DNA of 64,000 bases from Pelargonium tetragonum (lineage: Eukaryota > Streptophyta > Magnoliopsida > Geraniales > Geraniaceae). Location of the stretch: assembly GCA_036897445.1 (NCBI GenBank), contig JAYMTL010000018.1, forward strand, positions 124,001-188,000, written 5' to 3'. The position numbers and the translations under genes are program-made. Shown piece by piece: positions 63,347 to 64,000 of this stretch; within the stretch, counting starts at the first letter, position 1; every line of letters begins with the position of its first letter. The notes beneath the pieces were generated by a model, which had not been told where the DNA came from, ran no database searches, and saw only the letters and a list, made by a program, of their open reading frames with translations.

Positions 63347-64000
63347 GATTAGATTCAATCTAGAATTCTGAGATATTTCAAAAGGTTTGGGACACAAGTA
63401 CACTAGAAAATCAGTCCCTTTTTCCTGAAAGGAAATACTATAAAATATATACTGCTACTAGAGCCCCTTGAGTGACTTTTTCATTTTATCAAAAAGTTTT
63501 GACATTTTGAGCCTTACTTAGGTTGGGGACCCCTATATCCCTCTTTTGGGTTATATGTTAAGTCAAAATTCATGATGAATAGAGGAACCCCTGATCTTAA
63601 TTGATAGCAATTTATTATAGATCTTACTATAGTAAGAGGGCTAAACCCTTTTTTGGTAAACAAGAACTTAATAAAAAAAGGCGGGGCTCCCTTTAGGATA
63701 ATTATTAGGCAATTGTCGATTGTATAACTTAATGTAACATCTAAGGACTGGTCTTAATTAAGGTTAAGGTGGATGCCATAGCGGGAATCCCTTGTAACAC
63801 TCGATTTCTGGTAAAGTTTAATTCTTGTAAACTTTTTTCTAATTTACTTTCTAATATAATAAAGCATACCTAGTTTAGTACTTAGTAAGGATAAAAGGCC
63901 TAGATTTTTATAAGAAAAGTTTGAGTATCCTGTACGCCGGTTCTATTTACTAGAGTCAAAATATCCCCGTTAGATATTATCTAGTTCACTTATCTGAGAG

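Larger units (their letters stand above)
56800..64000. other. AT-rich gene-free background
   Basis: This is RIP-type background with dense punctuation to the window end. The only open frame of note is 61 codons (60919-61104, minus) without a domain. The 16-base word (59078), the direct repeat pair (62335 and 62394) and a small hairpin (63312-63346) are listed separately. Confidence 0.6.

Noticed and set aside
1-64000. Idea that the window is an organelle genome (large, AT-rich, with palindromic repeats).
   Set aside because: No rRNA, respiratory-chain or photosynthesis gene is visible, and the CpA/TpG loss and TpA excess fit RIP of nuclear repeats better.

Overview
This window shows no intact gene. 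It is about 64 kb of AT-rich DNA (roughly 35-38% GC by eye) in which the six reading frames close at about the rate expected by chance; the longest conventional open frame is 99 codons. The dinucleotides are distinctive. In two 60-base hand counts (1-60 and 40441-40500) TpA outnumbers ApT 6:3 and 7:2, and (CpA+TpG)/(ApC+GpT) is 3/6 and 5/10. Those values are well past the usual thresholds for repeat-induced point mutation (RIP). The best reading is an AT-rich, transposon-derived heterochromatic block of a filamentous ascomycete (Pezizomycotina). The organism is inferred from the mutation pattern, not from any gene.

Two sequence types alternate. The background (about 1-12090, 15490-29550, 31480-42160, 43100-45050, 50830-52660, 54440-56490 and 56800-64000) is poor in both CpA and TpG. 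It is studded about every 100 bases with a short quasi-palindrome in which a G run is followed within a few bases by a C run (AGGGNNCCCT type). Embedded islands largely lack that punctuation and keep CpA or TpG: 12100-12960, 13390-13665, 15070-15480, 29560-30480, 31105-31473, 42170-43090, 45060-46680, 47720-50800, 52665-53290, 53650-54430 and 56500-56790. Several islands are copies of each other in both orientations, shown by shared near-identical 14-40 base words. They are the younger mobile-element layer.

The islands hold the only protein-like signal. A fragment on + at 31135-31473 shares a 40-base block (37 identities) with the minus strand at 50595-50634, and both read STDWNKKAHKAG. The 47720-50590 insert has one frame resembling the C-terminal part of a MULE transposase, broken by stops. 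One repeat family carries a small hairpin whose stem changes from copy to copy while both sides still pair. Other landmarks are a 68-base near-perfect foldback at 23915-23982, two or three tRNA-like relics with recognisable A and B boxes (39613-39685, 26261-26318, 13024-13096), a 16-base word found five times in one orientation, and a direct-repeat pair at 62335 and 62394 differing by one RIP-type change.

Nothing here forms a working pathway. The region reads as layered transposon debris. The least explained element is the dense, near-regular GG-CC punctuation of the background.
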